DNA from: Actinomycetes bacterium
Lineage (GTDB): Bacteria > Actinomycetota > Acidimicrobiia > Acidimicrobiales > Microtrichaceae
Direction: 5' to 3'
DNA: 26,885 nucleotides
Assembly (NCBI GenBank): GCA_023437745.1
Contig: JAEZFI010000164.1
Location: forward strand, 1-26,885
Positions 14,959-22,950 of the stretch are shown here, piece after piece (within the stretch, counting starts at the first letter, position 1; every line of letters starts with the position of its first letter). The notes beneath the pieces are model-generated. The model saw nothing but the letters and a program-made list of their open reading frames with translations, was not told the DNA's origin and made no database searches. The translations under genes were made by a program, and so were the position numbers.

Positions 14959-15053
14959 GGGTCGCTGCGGGGCTCGTAGGGAGGCGACGGATCGCAGCGG
15001 AAACCCCAGTCGATCTGCCGGAGGGAGGCAGCTCGTGGGCCAGCGCGCCCGGG

Positions 15054-16841
15054 GTGCCGCCGTCGCGGGACGCTCGCCCGGCGTGGGCCGGCCTCCTCCT
15101 GTACCTGGTCACCCTCCTCGTGGGGCCGTTGGTCCGGGCTTCGGTCATGCCGACCCTCCGCCCGTGGGTGGTGCTGGCCGCGTCGGTCGCCGGTGCGCTC
15201 GTGGGTGGCGTGCTGGGTGAGCGCCGCTGGCTCCTCCGAGGCATGGTGGTGGTCGCCGTCGGGGTGGTGGTGGCCCTGTCCGAGGGCGCGCTGCTCGGTG
15301 CATGGTCCGGGCTGAGCCTGGCCGTCGCCGACTGGGGCGTGCGGGGTTGGCGGCCCGTCCCCCTCGGTCACCGCCCGGCTCGCCGGGCAGCGATCGTCGT
15401 CGCGCTGATCGCCGTGGTCGCCGCGTGGCGCGGCGCGGACACGGCGGCCGGGATCGCCGTCCTCGTCGTGTTGGCCGTGGCACCCCTGGTCCTGGCGATC
15501 GGCCTGCTGGCGGGCGACGTGCTCGATCGTGCGATCGACTCGTTCGTGACGGCGCTGACCAAGGCGCTCGGCGTCATCGCGTTCTCGGTGCTGGCGATCC
15601 CCGTCATCGTCGTGCCCTGGCTGGTCCGCCGGCTCGCCGCGATGGACGAGCTCGACGCCCCGCACCGGCCCGGTTCGGCGTGGACCCGTCGGGCAGCCCA
15701 CTTGGTCAGGCCGCAGCATCCGTGGAGCGCAGAGGCGCTGGTCGATCGGCCGGCGTGGGCCCCGCGGGCTCGGGTCGTCACGATCTGGCTCGTCATCGGC
15801 GCCGTGGCCGCAGCGCTGCTCTGGCCGCGGATGACGGACACGACGTCGCTGGCCGCATCGGACGGCGCGTCCTGGTGGGAGGAGCCGAGCTCCACACCAC
15901 CCGCGTATGCCGGCGAAGCCTGGTACCCCGAGTACCGGGAGGACATCGAGTGGGTCATGAACCAGGATGCTGCGTTCCGCCCGATCCACCCGCTGCGGGT
16001 GGCCGATGTGTCGACTCGCCACGTCAACGTGGCCGGCGGGGTCCGCGCCACGTGGTCGGCGCCGTGCCGGGACTGCCACCGGCTCGTGGTGTGGGTCTAC
16101 GGAGGGTCGACGATCTTCGGCATCGGGCAACGTGACGAGCACACCATCCCGTCAGAGCTCGCGCGGGCAGCGTGGGGCGAGGGGATCGCACTGGACGTCG
16201 TGAACCGCGGGACACCTGGTGACCTGCTCTGGGACGAGGCGCAACGTGCCCAGTGGGACCTGTTGGTCGGCCCGCCGCCGGACCTCGTGGTCTTCTACGA
16301 CGGCGCCAACGAGCTGTGGGCCGCGCGGACGATGAACGATCACGGCGTTCCGGACGGCTACGGCCCGTTCGACCCGCTCCTCGAGCAGTTCTGGGACGGC
16401 GTCGTCGATGCCAGGGGCGACGACGTGCCCGATGCTCCACCAGGCGGTCGGCTGGTGCCGACGTCGACCGTGGCACCTCGCACCCCGGCGGAGGTCGGCG
16501 AGCTCGCCGCCCGGCGGTACGAGCTCGCGCGGCGCGCCAGCGAGTCGACGGTCGGCTCGATCCCCACGCACTGGTTCTGGCAGCCGACGACGGCATCGCG
16601 GCCCGAGGTGGACGGCGAGCCGCAGCACGACGACGGCGGCCGGAACGCCCGGGCGACCTCCCAAGCGGCACGGCGGACACTCCCCGACGGGGTGGTCGAC
16701 CTCAGCGACGTGCTCGACGGCATCAGGGAGCCGCTGTTCAGCGACGACGTCCATCACAACGAGGTTGCGGCGCGGGTCGTCGCCGGCGCGATCTTCGACA
16801 CCATCCGCGCCGACCTCGAGCGCCTCCAGGTCGGCCGATGA
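15054..16841 (+). CDS. multi-pass membrane protein fused to SGNH/GDSL hydrolase
   Basis: A 595-residue protein. Residues 10-260 carry about seven hydrophobic segments; the segment at 168-195 followed by a charged loop with 'PGSAWTRR' recalls the end of SxtJ-family membrane proteins. From about 340 an SGNH hydrolase domain follows, predicted extracytoplasmic: block I 'GGSTIFG' (nucleophile S352), block II 'NRGTPGD' (G387), block III 'YDGANEL' (N419) and block V 'SDDVHHNE' (D564/H567). All four SGNH residues are present, so it should be an esterase, deacylase or acyltransferase acting on an exported substrate. GTG 15054 is the best in-frame start I see; no well-spaced Shine-Dalgarno fits it. 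The stop overlaps the next gene (ATGA). Divergent from the carbamoyltransferase. Confidence 0.83.
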   Translation: MPPSRDARPAWAGLLLYLVTLLVGPLVRASVMPTLRPWVVLAASVAGALVGGVLGERRWLLRGMVVVAVGVVVALSEGALLGAWSGLSLAVADWGVRGWRPVPLGHRPARRAAIVVALIAVVAAWRGADTAAGIAVLVVLAVAPLVLAIGLLAGDVLDRAIDSFVTALTKALGVIAFSVLAIPVIVVPWLVRRLAAMDELDAPHRPGSAWTRRAAHLVRPQHPWSAEALVDRPAWAPRARVVTIWLVIGAVAAALLWPRMTDTTSLAASDGASWWEEPSSTPPAYAGEAWYPEYREDIEWVMNQDAAFRPIHPLRVADVSTRHVNVAGGVRATWSAPCRDCHRLVVWVYGGSTIFGIGQRDEHTIPSELARAAWGEGIALDVVNRGTPGDLLWDEAQRAQWDLLVGPPPDLVVFYDGANELWAARTMNDHGVPDGYGPFDPLLEQFWDGVVDARGDDVPDAPPGGRLVPTSTVAPRTPAEVGELAARRYELARRASESTVGSIPTHWFWQPTTASRPEVDGEPQHDDGGRNARATSQAARRTLPDGVVDLSDVLDGIREPLFSDDVHHNEVAARVVAGAIFDTIRADLERLQVGR

Positions 16842-18424
16842 CCCGGCGACGCGCGGTCGTCGGCGCACTGGTGCTGGTCGGCCTGGTGACCCCGCTCGCG
16901 TGCAGCGACCGCCCGCCGGATGCCGCGCCCGATCGGGACGCTCCGGAGGCCGGTGCCGCGCCGCCGGCGGCCTTCGACCCGGGCGACCCGGACGTGCCGC
17001 CGAGGGTGACCCGCGTGGGCACGGTGGACGGGATCCCGACCGGCCTCGTGGTGGGGCCGGACGGAACGGAGCTGCTCGTGAGCACGCACGAGGGGAGGGT
17101 CACGCGGATCGGGCTGCGCCGCTCGAAGGGCCATCTCGTGCCGTCCCCCGACCTCGAGGTGGCCCTGGACCTCAGCGCCGGCACCCGCGCGGACGCCCGG
17201 GCCGGCGGACTGCTGAACATCGGTCTGGACCGCTCCGGCGGCCGGCTCCTCGCGCTGCACACCACGCCCGGCGGCACCGTTGCGCTCGACTCGTTCCCGT
17301 ATGCCCCCGGCGCCCGGATCGACTCGGCGGACGCGACGACCGTGATGGCCGTCGACCATCCGTACGTCCACAGCGGGGGCGGTCTCGCCACGACGCCCGA
17401 CGGGGACCTGGTCGTCGGGGTGGGGGCGTTCGAGGTGCCGGGCGAACCGCCGGGGCCGCAGCAACCGGACGGCGTGGTCCTGCGGGTCCCCCAGCGCTAC
17501 CTCGACGGGAGCTCCGGCCCGTTCGTGCCCTCCGCCACGGACCTCGTGGCCCGGGGTCTCCGCAACCCGTGGCGGATCGCGGTGGACGAGGCGGAGGGAC
17601 ACCTCTGGATCGGGGACGTCGGCGAGGACCACTCGGAGGAGCTCGACCTGGTGGCGCTGGCGGACCCCGCGTCGGCCGTGCCGAACTTCGGCTGGCCGTA
17701 CCTGGAGGGCGCCGACCCGTACGTCGAGCCGCTGCCGGACCTTCCACTGGCCGCCCCGCACCATGTGTACGGCCACGAGGACGGCGGCTGTGCGGTGTCG
17801 GGCGGCCTCGTCGTCCGTGGCGGGCCGGTCCGCTCGTTGGACGGCGCCTACCTGTTCGGTGACTACTGCCGCCCCGAGGTCCGGGCGCTGCCGGGCGACG
17901 GCTCGCCGGGGGAACCTCGGTCGGTCGCCGACATCGGCGAACAGGTCGTGGGGTTCGCTGCCGGACCCGCGGGTGAGACCTACGTCCTCGGCGGCAGCGG
18001 TGGGATCTTCCGATTGGACCCGCCGGGCTGGGTCGTGGACGACGTGGAGCCCACGGCGTCGGCGCCGCCGTCGCCGGCCCCGCTGCTCGACCTGGGTGAC
18101 GCCGGCTGCCGCTTCGCGGCGGCGATCACGGCGACGCGGGGCAGTCCGGACCTGAGCCCGCCGGAGTTCCAGGCAGCGGTCGAGCGCCTCACCGAGATCA
18201 CGCGGACGGAGGCTCCTGCGCTGCCGGCCTGGCTCAGGGCGGACGGCGACTACCTCGTCGCCGCCTACCAGCACATCGCCGACGTCGCCGCCACAGCGGG
18301 ATGGGATCCCCAGGCCGAACCGCTCCGCAGCGCGATCAGGGAGCTCGGGGTCGAGCGCGGGTCGCACCCCTCGGCGTTGCGAGCCCAGTTCGCCTTCCTG
18401 GACAACGCCGCCGGCTGCCCCTGA
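16838..18424 (+). CDS. PQQ-type sugar dehydrogenase lipoprotein with extra C-terminal domain
   Basis: A 528-residue exported protein. The N-terminus has a twin-arginine-free basic start, a hydrophobic core and 'TPLAC' (C22), a non-ideal lipobox. Residues about 50-395 form a six-bladed propeller of the glucose/sorbosone dehydrogenase (GSDH) family: 'GIPTGLVVGPDG', 'SGGGLATTPDGDLVVGVG', 'ARGLRNPWRIAVD', 'LWIGDVGEDHSEELDLV', 'NFGWPYLEG', 'YLFGDYC' and 'ETYVLGGSGGIFRLDP'. Family members oxidise sugars using PQQ. A further 120 residues with two cysteines ('AGCRF' and the terminal 'AGCP') form a helical domain I do not recognise. Translation is coupled to the SGNH protein by a 4-nt overlap, suggesting both act on the same exported glycan. 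Confidence 0.85.
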   Translation: MTRRRAVVGALVLVGLVTPLACSDRPPDAAPDRDAPEAGAAPPAAFDPGDPDVPPRVTRVGTVDGIPTGLVVGPDGTELLVSTHEGRVTRIGLRRSKGHLVPSPDLEVALDLSAGTRADARAGGLLNIGLDRSGGRLLALHTTPGGTVALDSFPYAPGARIDSADATTVMAVDHPYVHSGGGLATTPDGDLVVGVGAFEVPGEPPGPQQPDGVVLRVPQRYLDGSSGPFVPSATDLVARGLRNPWRIAVDEAEGHLWIGDVGEDHSEELDLVALADPASAVPNFGWPYLEGADPYVEPLPDLPLAAPHHVYGHEDGGCAVSGGLVVRGGPVRSLDGAYLFGDYCRPEVRALPGDGSPGEPRSVADIGEQVVGFAAGPAGETYVLGGSGGIFRLDPPGWVVDDVEPTASAPPSPAPLLDLGDAGCRFAAAITATRGSPDLSPPEFQAAVERLTEITRTEAPALPAWLRADGDYLVAAYQHIADVAATAGWDPQAEPLRSAIRELGVERGSHPSALRAQFAFLDNAAGCP

Positions 18425-18493
18425 CGCGATCGGCGCACCCGTCACCGCGTCGGTCGGCTTCCAGTTGGCGCTCATCGCCGGGCTGGTGCCACC

Positions 18494-18499
18494 TACCGT
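18494..18499 (+). promoter_or_regulatory. -10 element (TACCGT) for the PIG-V-like gene
   Basis: TACCGT lies 8 nt before GTG 18508, predicting a leaderless or nearly leaderless transcript. It sits in the 83-bp gap after the sugar dehydrogenase gene. No clear -35 at standard spacing. Confidence 0.4.
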
Positions 18500-18507
18500 G
18501 GGGTCCC

Positions 18508-20727
18508 GTGGCGAGCAGGGGGCGGTCGACGGGCGGGGCCGCCCCCGGGCGAACGGCCGTCGAGGCCGTGGACCCGGAGACCGGCCAGGGCTCGTCGTCC
18601 GGCCAGGAGCGGCAGGAGCTGCCGACAGCGACGTGGTGGCGGACCGTGCTCGCGGTCAGCCCTGCGTTCGGGTGGGGCGCCCTCCACACCGCAGTGGGTC
18701 CGTCGGTGGAGCTCGGCGTCCGCCTCGCGGTGGCGAGCTGGCTCGCACTGCTCGTGGCACGGCGGTGGACGGCTGCGTGCTGGCCGGCGGTCGTGGCCGC
18801 TGGAGCGATCGGTGCGTTCTGGTTGCAGCCGCTGCCGGTCGACGTGGGGCCGGGAGGGAGGCTCCTCACGCTGGTGGGGCCGCTGAGCACCGTGGCGGGC
18901 GCAGTGATCATGGGCGTGATCCCGCCGCCGCGCCCACTGCGACGCGACACGGCGGCCTACACAGCGCTCGAGCCGCTGGTCCTTGCCACAGCCGTCGTGT
19001 CGGCCGCAGCGACGTGGCTCCCGGATCGACTGGCCTCGCCCTCGAGGACGTCCATGGTGGCCGTCCTCTGCGTCGCGGTGCTCGGGGTGTCGACGATGGC
19101 CGCCTCGTTGCTGCCCCGGGGGTTCGACGTCGCTGCCCGAACGCTCCTTCGACGTCGGCTCCAACTGCGCCGTGCGGTCGCCGAGCGTGCCAGGACCGCC
19201 CGGGCGACCGTCTGGGGCGCCGGACGGCCATCGGCGCACCCCGAGCCGAGCGCTGCGCCGTCCGAGCGCCCACCGGCGCAATGGGTCCCGGTCATCGGGT
19301 GGCTCGCCGCGGTCCTCGCCCTCGGGACGGTGCTGGCGTTCAGTCGCTTCCAGGGTCTGATCGTCCCGCTGGTGGTGCTGGGCGGCCTGGCGACCTGCGC
19401 GATGTGGCTCGCCTCACGGGGAAGCCTCGGTGGTCGGGCCCGCCAGCGCGTCGCGGCCATCCACCGGCGCACGCGCGACCTCCTCGGCTGGCGAACGGCG
19501 GAGGTGGAGGTGGACCCGACCCAGGGGAGGAAGCGGTGGCTTCGGTTCCCCGTCCTCGCCTGGGCCGCCTTCGCTGTCGTCGTCAACGCGACGATCTTCC
19601 GCACCCTGGAGGGGCACGGCGAGCTGTGGGATGTCGACCGGCTGGCCGCCAACAAGGAGTCGTGGGACTGGCACCTCTATGTCGACGTCATCCGGCACGG
19701 CTACGTCCCAGGCGCGGGCCTGGAGGCGATCTTCCCCGGGTGGCCGGTGGCGATCCGCGCCGGCTTGGGCTGGTTCGAGAACCCTGCGGTTCTCGCAGTG
19801 CTCCTGAGCCTGCTCGGCGGGGTGATCGCCACCGTCGCCGTGTTCCAGTGGGCGGAGCTCAAGGGACTCGGCCCCCGGTCGCAGCGGATGACCGTGGTCG
19901 TCTTCCTGCTCCAACCGTTCGGCTTCATGCTGGCCGGGATGACCTATCCCGACGGCGCGGTCGTGGCGTGCGTCGTCGTCGCGTGGTGCCTCGCGGAACG
20001 GGATCACCTCGTCGCCGCCGGGTTGGTCGGCGCGCTCGCCACGGTGACCCGGCCGAACGCCCTCCCGCTGATCCCGGCGCTCACGCTGTTCGGCCTGTGC
20101 AGGGGAGGGGTCATCGAGCTGGACCCGCGGGGTGAAACGCGGGGACTCGCCGCGTTCGGCGACCTGGTCCGGCCGTTCCGGCCCACCCGCGTGCGGTGGA
20201 GGCGACTCCGTCCGTCCCAGTTCGCAGGCGGTCTCTCGGTCCTCGGCGTCGCCGCCTTCTCACTGTGGTTGTGGCGGGACCGGGGTGAGCCCCTCGCGTT
20301 CTGGAACGTGCAGATCGACCACTACGGCCACCCGCCGATCACCCAGCTGTCCTCCTGGCTGAGGATCGACTTCGTCTCGCAGGGCGGCGTCGGGGACCTC
20401 CTCGGCCAATCACGGCTGATCATCTTCGGGGAGGTGACCGCCGCAGCGATGACCGGGCTCACGTTGTGGACGCTGCCGTCCGTCGCCCGTCGGTTCGGCC
20501 TTCCGTACGCGGTGATGAACCTGGGACTCGTGGCCACCTACTTCGCCGGTGCGGACTCCCTGTTCTCCCCCGGCGCTCGGCTGCTGCTGCCGGCCGTGCC
20601 GCTGGCGGCCCTGGTGGCAGAGTGGATCGAGACGGCGTCCCGACGGGCTCGGTGGGTGATCGTGCCGCTCGCGGCGGTCATGCTCACGACGGCCAACGGA
20701 TTCGCGACCGGGCAGTGCTGCTGGTGA
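18508..20727 (+). CDS. large PIG-V-like membrane glycosyltransferase
   Basis: A 739-residue polytopic protein. Residues 1-45 are polar. Residues 45-215 hold about five hydrophobic segments, and two more follow at about 270-310. After a basic cytoplasmic loop, the C-terminal half (about 345-739) resembles PIG-V/GPI-mannosyltransferase-2-type GT-C enzymes: 'SWDWHLYVDVIRHGY' near 384, 'IFPGWPVAIRAG', 'ATVAVFQWAELKGLG', 'GMTYPDGAVVACVV' and 'ATVTRPNALPLIPAL' near 511. Such enzymes add mannose or related sugars from polyprenyl-phosphate donors outside the membrane. The N-terminal half of about 300 residues is extra for this family and unrecognised. GTG 18508 is chosen from its position after a TACCGT element; an earlier in-frame start would overlap the previous gene. 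It ends 13 bp from the convergent desaturase-family gene. Confidence 0.75.
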   Translation: MASRGRSTGGAAPGRTAVEAVDPETGQGSSSGQERQELPTATWWRTVLAVSPAFGWGALHTAVGPSVELGVRLAVASWLALLVARRWTAACWPAVVAAGAIGAFWLQPLPVDVGPGGRLLTLVGPLSTVAGAVIMGVIPPPRPLRRDTAAYTALEPLVLATAVVSAAATWLPDRLASPSRTSMVAVLCVAVLGVSTMAASLLPRGFDVAARTLLRRRLQLRRAVAERARTARATVWGAGRPSAHPEPSAAPSERPPAQWVPVIGWLAAVLALGTVLAFSRFQGLIVPLVVLGGLATCAMWLASRGSLGGRARQRVAAIHRRTRDLLGWRTAEVEVDPTQGRKRWLRFPVLAWAAFAVVVNATIFRTLEGHGELWDVDRLAANKESWDWHLYVDVIRHGYVPGAGLEAIFPGWPVAIRAGLGWFENPAVLAVLLSLLGGVIATVAVFQWAELKGLGPRSQRMTVVVFLLQPFGFMLAGMTYPDGAVVACVVVAWCLAERDHLVAAGLVGALATVTRPNALPLIPALTLFGLCRGGVIELDPRGETRGLAAFGDLVRPFRPTRVRWRRLRPSQFAGGLSVLGVAAFSLWLWRDRGEPLAFWNVQIDHYGHPPITQLSSWLRIDFVSQGGVGDLLGQSRLIIFGEVTAAAMTGLTLWTLPSVARRFGLPYAVMNLGLVATYFAGADSLFSPGARLLLPAVPLAALVAEWIETASRRARWVIVPLAAVMLTTANGFATGQCCW

Positions 20728-20740
20728 CGGGGGAGGTCGC

Positions 20741-21691
20741 TCAGGCGCTGTTCGAGATCGAGCCCTGCGACCGGAAGGGGACGAGCATCTGCTCGCCGAA
20801 CCGCCACGGCACTTCGTCCTGGTCGAGGAGGCCGATCCGGTCGACTGCCGAGCCCGCCGCCGGACGCGCCGCGGTCCCGAACAGCTGGTCCCACACGGAC
20901 AGCACGGCGCCGTAGTTCACGGCCTCCCTCGGCACGGTGGGGGCGTGGTGCATCCGGTGCTGCTCGGCGGTGCTGAAGATCCGTTGCGCCGGGCCCATGT
21001 TCCCGTCGATGTTCGCGTGCTGGAGAAGGCCGTGGATGAGCTTGAACGCGTTGTGCACGACGAGCTCGTCCGGTCCCACGTCCAGCACTCGGAGCGCCAG
21101 CGCCTGGAGGGCGATGAGCGGCACCTCGTCGATGGGGTGGAATCGTGTGCCGTTGACCCAGTACAGCCGCTTCTCGCTGTGGTGGATCGCATGTGCCTTC
21201 CACAACGCGTCGATGCGGTGTGCAGCGCGGTGGTGCCAGTAGTGGATGAGCTCCGTGGAGAGCAGTGCGAGCGCCACCCGTGCCGGCAGTGGCCAGTGGT
21301 GCGGCCAACTCCATCGGGCATCGCGCCGTGACGCCGCACCGGGCCGTGCGAGTGCACCGGCGAGGGCGTTGGCGCCGAGCGCGGTGGGGGCGAGCGCCAC
21401 GAGCAGGTACGTCAGGTCCGTGCCGGCTTCTTCGTCGGGCTCGTTCCACTCGTCCCGGTGGGGGGCGACCCGCTCGGCGACGGCCAACATCATCCAGCCG
21501 GCGCCTGCCATCCCGGCCGACACCGCCATGTCGGCGAGCTTGGGCGGCAGCACTCGTCGGGCGCGGCGGGCGAGCGGCACCGCGGCGATCGCGAGGGCGC
21601 CTGCCCCGGCGGTGACCAAGGGGAGCGCGAAGCGACGCATCGAGCGTCGCTCGTCGTGCGTCGAACGCTCCACCTGCTGCCCCTCGCCCAC
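20741..21691 (-). CDS. sterol desaturase/fatty acid hydroxylase family protein
   Basis: A 316-residue membrane-bound diiron oxygenase. Hydrophobic segments lie at about 21-40, 55-73, 92-115 and 137-150. The histidine clusters are H150-x2-H153-H154-x3-H158 ('HYWHHRAAH'), H167-x2-H170-H171 ('HAIHH') and H245-x2-H248-H249 ('HRMHH'), with a further H225. These are the eight-plus iron ligands of the family, so it should hydroxylate or desaturate a lipid using O2. SxtD of saxitoxin clusters belongs to the same broad family. GTG 21691 is favoured over ATG 21640 because a TACGAT -10 lies exactly 6 nt upstream; ATG 21640 lies just before the first membrane segment and remains possible. The preceding minus-strand gene ends 47 bp upstream, so it has its own promoter. 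Confidence 0.88.
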   Translation of the reverse strand: MGEGQQVERSTHDERRSMRRFALPLVTAGAGALAIAAVPLARRARRVLPPKLADMAVSAGMAGAGWMMLAVAERVAPHRDEWNEPDEEAGTDLTYLLVALAPTALGANALAGALARPGAASRRDARWSWPHHWPLPARVALALLSTELIHYWHHRAAHRIDALWKAHAIHHSEKRLYWVNGTRFHPIDEVPLIALQALALRVLDVGPDELVVHNAFKLIHGLLQHANIDGNMGPAQRIFSTAEQHRMHHAPTVPREAVNYGAVLSVWDQLFGTAARPAAGSAVDRIGLLDQDEVPWRFGEQMLVPFRSQGSISNSA

Positions 21692-21697
21692 CCCCTG

Positions 21698-21703
21698 ATC
21701 GTA
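21698..21703 (-). promoter_or_regulatory. -10 element (TACGAT) for the desaturase-family gene
   Basis: TACGAT on the minus strand is followed by 6 nt and GTG 21691, which predicts a leaderless transcript within the 47-bp gap after the GT-C operon. No clear -35 element. Confidence 0.45.
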
Positions 21704-21738
21704 GTGGCCGGCTGCCGAACCTCGGGCGGCGCCCCGGC

Positions 21739-22950
21739 TCAGGCCCGGTGCACCGCCCCGATGGCGTCGAGGTAGGCCCACGTGCCGGCGAGCAACGCGA
21801 ACACCAGGAACACGGCCAGGGCCACCTGTGGCGCCAGCTCGCGGGCCGACCGCGGTCGCCCATGGGGTTCACGGTCGGCCAGCCGCACGAGGACGGCGGC
21901 GGTCAGCAGGAAGTACGAGAGCTGCGAGCCGACGGTGAAGTTCGCGTCGCCCGCCTGGGGTCCCGTCTCCTGGAGGAGCAGGGTCGGGAACATCGCGGCG
22001 ATCCACACCAGTCCCAGCAGCCGCACGAGCGGATCGGTCAGCACCCGGCGGCCCCCCGCCCAGAGCCCGAGCGGCACGAGCAGGAGCAGGAGGTACATGG
22101 CCGGGCGGTCCATCCCGTCCTGCCGGAAGACCCAGAACGGTCGCAGGCGCCAGCCGCCGGCGGAGTCGAACGGCGTCTGGCCGCTCCGGAGGAACCAGAT
22201 CTGCCACAGGGTGACCGTGACGGCCGGGAGCCAGTAGGCGGCGGCCAGTCGCACGGTTCGTCGGTCGAGCCCGCATCGCCACAGCACGAACGCCGGCACC
22301 GCGGCGAGCGAGGGCAGCGTCAGGCTGGGCTTGGCCAGGCTCGCGACGACGGCGAACCCCGCGAGGGGGAGCCAGTGCGGTGCCCCCGCCGAGCCCGCCC
22401 GCAGGTCCTCCGTGGCTCGGACGACCAGCGCCGCCAGCGGCACGAAGCAGGCCAGGAGCACCATGTTGGTGGGACTGGCCCAGTGGTGGAGGTCCACGAC
22501 CACGGACCGACCCCACCACGGCGTCGACTCCGGAGGGGTGAACGGGATCAGCAGCGCCGGGGTCTCCAGCAGGAGGAGTCCGGCGGCGACGAGGGCACCG
22601 GGCGTGAACCGGCGCGGCGCGGCGCTCGACCCGGTGGTGGCCGGTCGACGGCTCCATGCTGCGATCCCACCGAACGTCAGGCCCGCAGCGGCGACGCACA
22701 CCACGACCATCCCGGCGCGGAGGCCGATGCCTGCGCCGAGGATCCTGGTGAGGAGGGGGAGGAGGAAGTGCGGGGCCGGCGGCCGGAATGGCACGACGCT
22801 CGCCCAGTCCGCTTCGGTGAGCGAACCGGGGAAGTCGTTCTGGCCGCGGATCGTCGCCGCGGCCCCGGACGTCAGGTGCCAGTACACGGGCGCCATCGCG
22901 GCGGCAGCGAGCACCCCGACCAGGACGGGCGCCGACCTGATCCGGCTCAC
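21739..22950 (-). CDS. polytopic membrane protein, possible GT-C enzyme
   Basis: A 403-residue protein with about ten hydrophobic segments. The first is followed by an external loop with 'GQNDFPGSLTEADWAS', then 'PPAPHFLLPLLTRIL', 'LHHWASPTNMVLLACFVPL' and 'FAVVASLAKPSLTLPSLAAV'. The acidic first loop, the histidine-rich loop and the general layout fit a GT-C-type sugar transferase or polymer-handling membrane protein, but no family motif is decisive. It lacks the C-terminal external domain of the three genes before it. GTG 22950 overlaps the stop of the previous gene (GTGA), so it is the last gene of that operon. Function otherwise unknown. Confidence 0.7.
   Translation of the reverse strand: MSRIRSAPVLVGVLAAAAMAPVYWHLTSGAAATIRGQNDFPGSLTEADWASVVPFRPPAPHFLLPLLTRILGAGIGLRAGMVVVCVAAAGLTFGGIAAWSRRPATTGSSAAPRRFTPGALVAAGLLLLETPALLIPFTPPESTPWWGRSVVVDLHHWASPTNMVLLACFVPLAALVVRATEDLRAGSAGAPHWLPLAGFAVVASLAKPSLTLPSLAAVPAFVLWRCGLDRRTVRLAAAYWLPAVTVTLWQIWFLRSGQTPFDSAGGWRLRPFWVFRQDGMDRPAMYLLLLLVPLGLWAGGRRVLTDPLVRLLGLVWIAAMFPTLLLQETGPQAGDANFTVGSQLSYFLLTAAVLVRLADREPHGRPRSARELAPQVALAVFLVFALLAGTWAYLDAIGAVHRA

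Noticed and set aside
15035..15037. GTG with an excellent Shine-Dalgarno sequence
   Set aside because: It is out of frame with the membrane-SGNH gene and its own frame does not continue into a protein. It might be a leader frame, but nothing else supports that.
16754..18475. 573-codon open minus-strand frame
   Set aside because: Antisense to the sugar dehydrogenase propeller; low-complexity composition and no domain.
1397..21691. Saxitoxin biosynthesis cluster
   Set aside because: Several tailoring families match, but all core genes are missing and the locus is dominated by glycosyltransferases.
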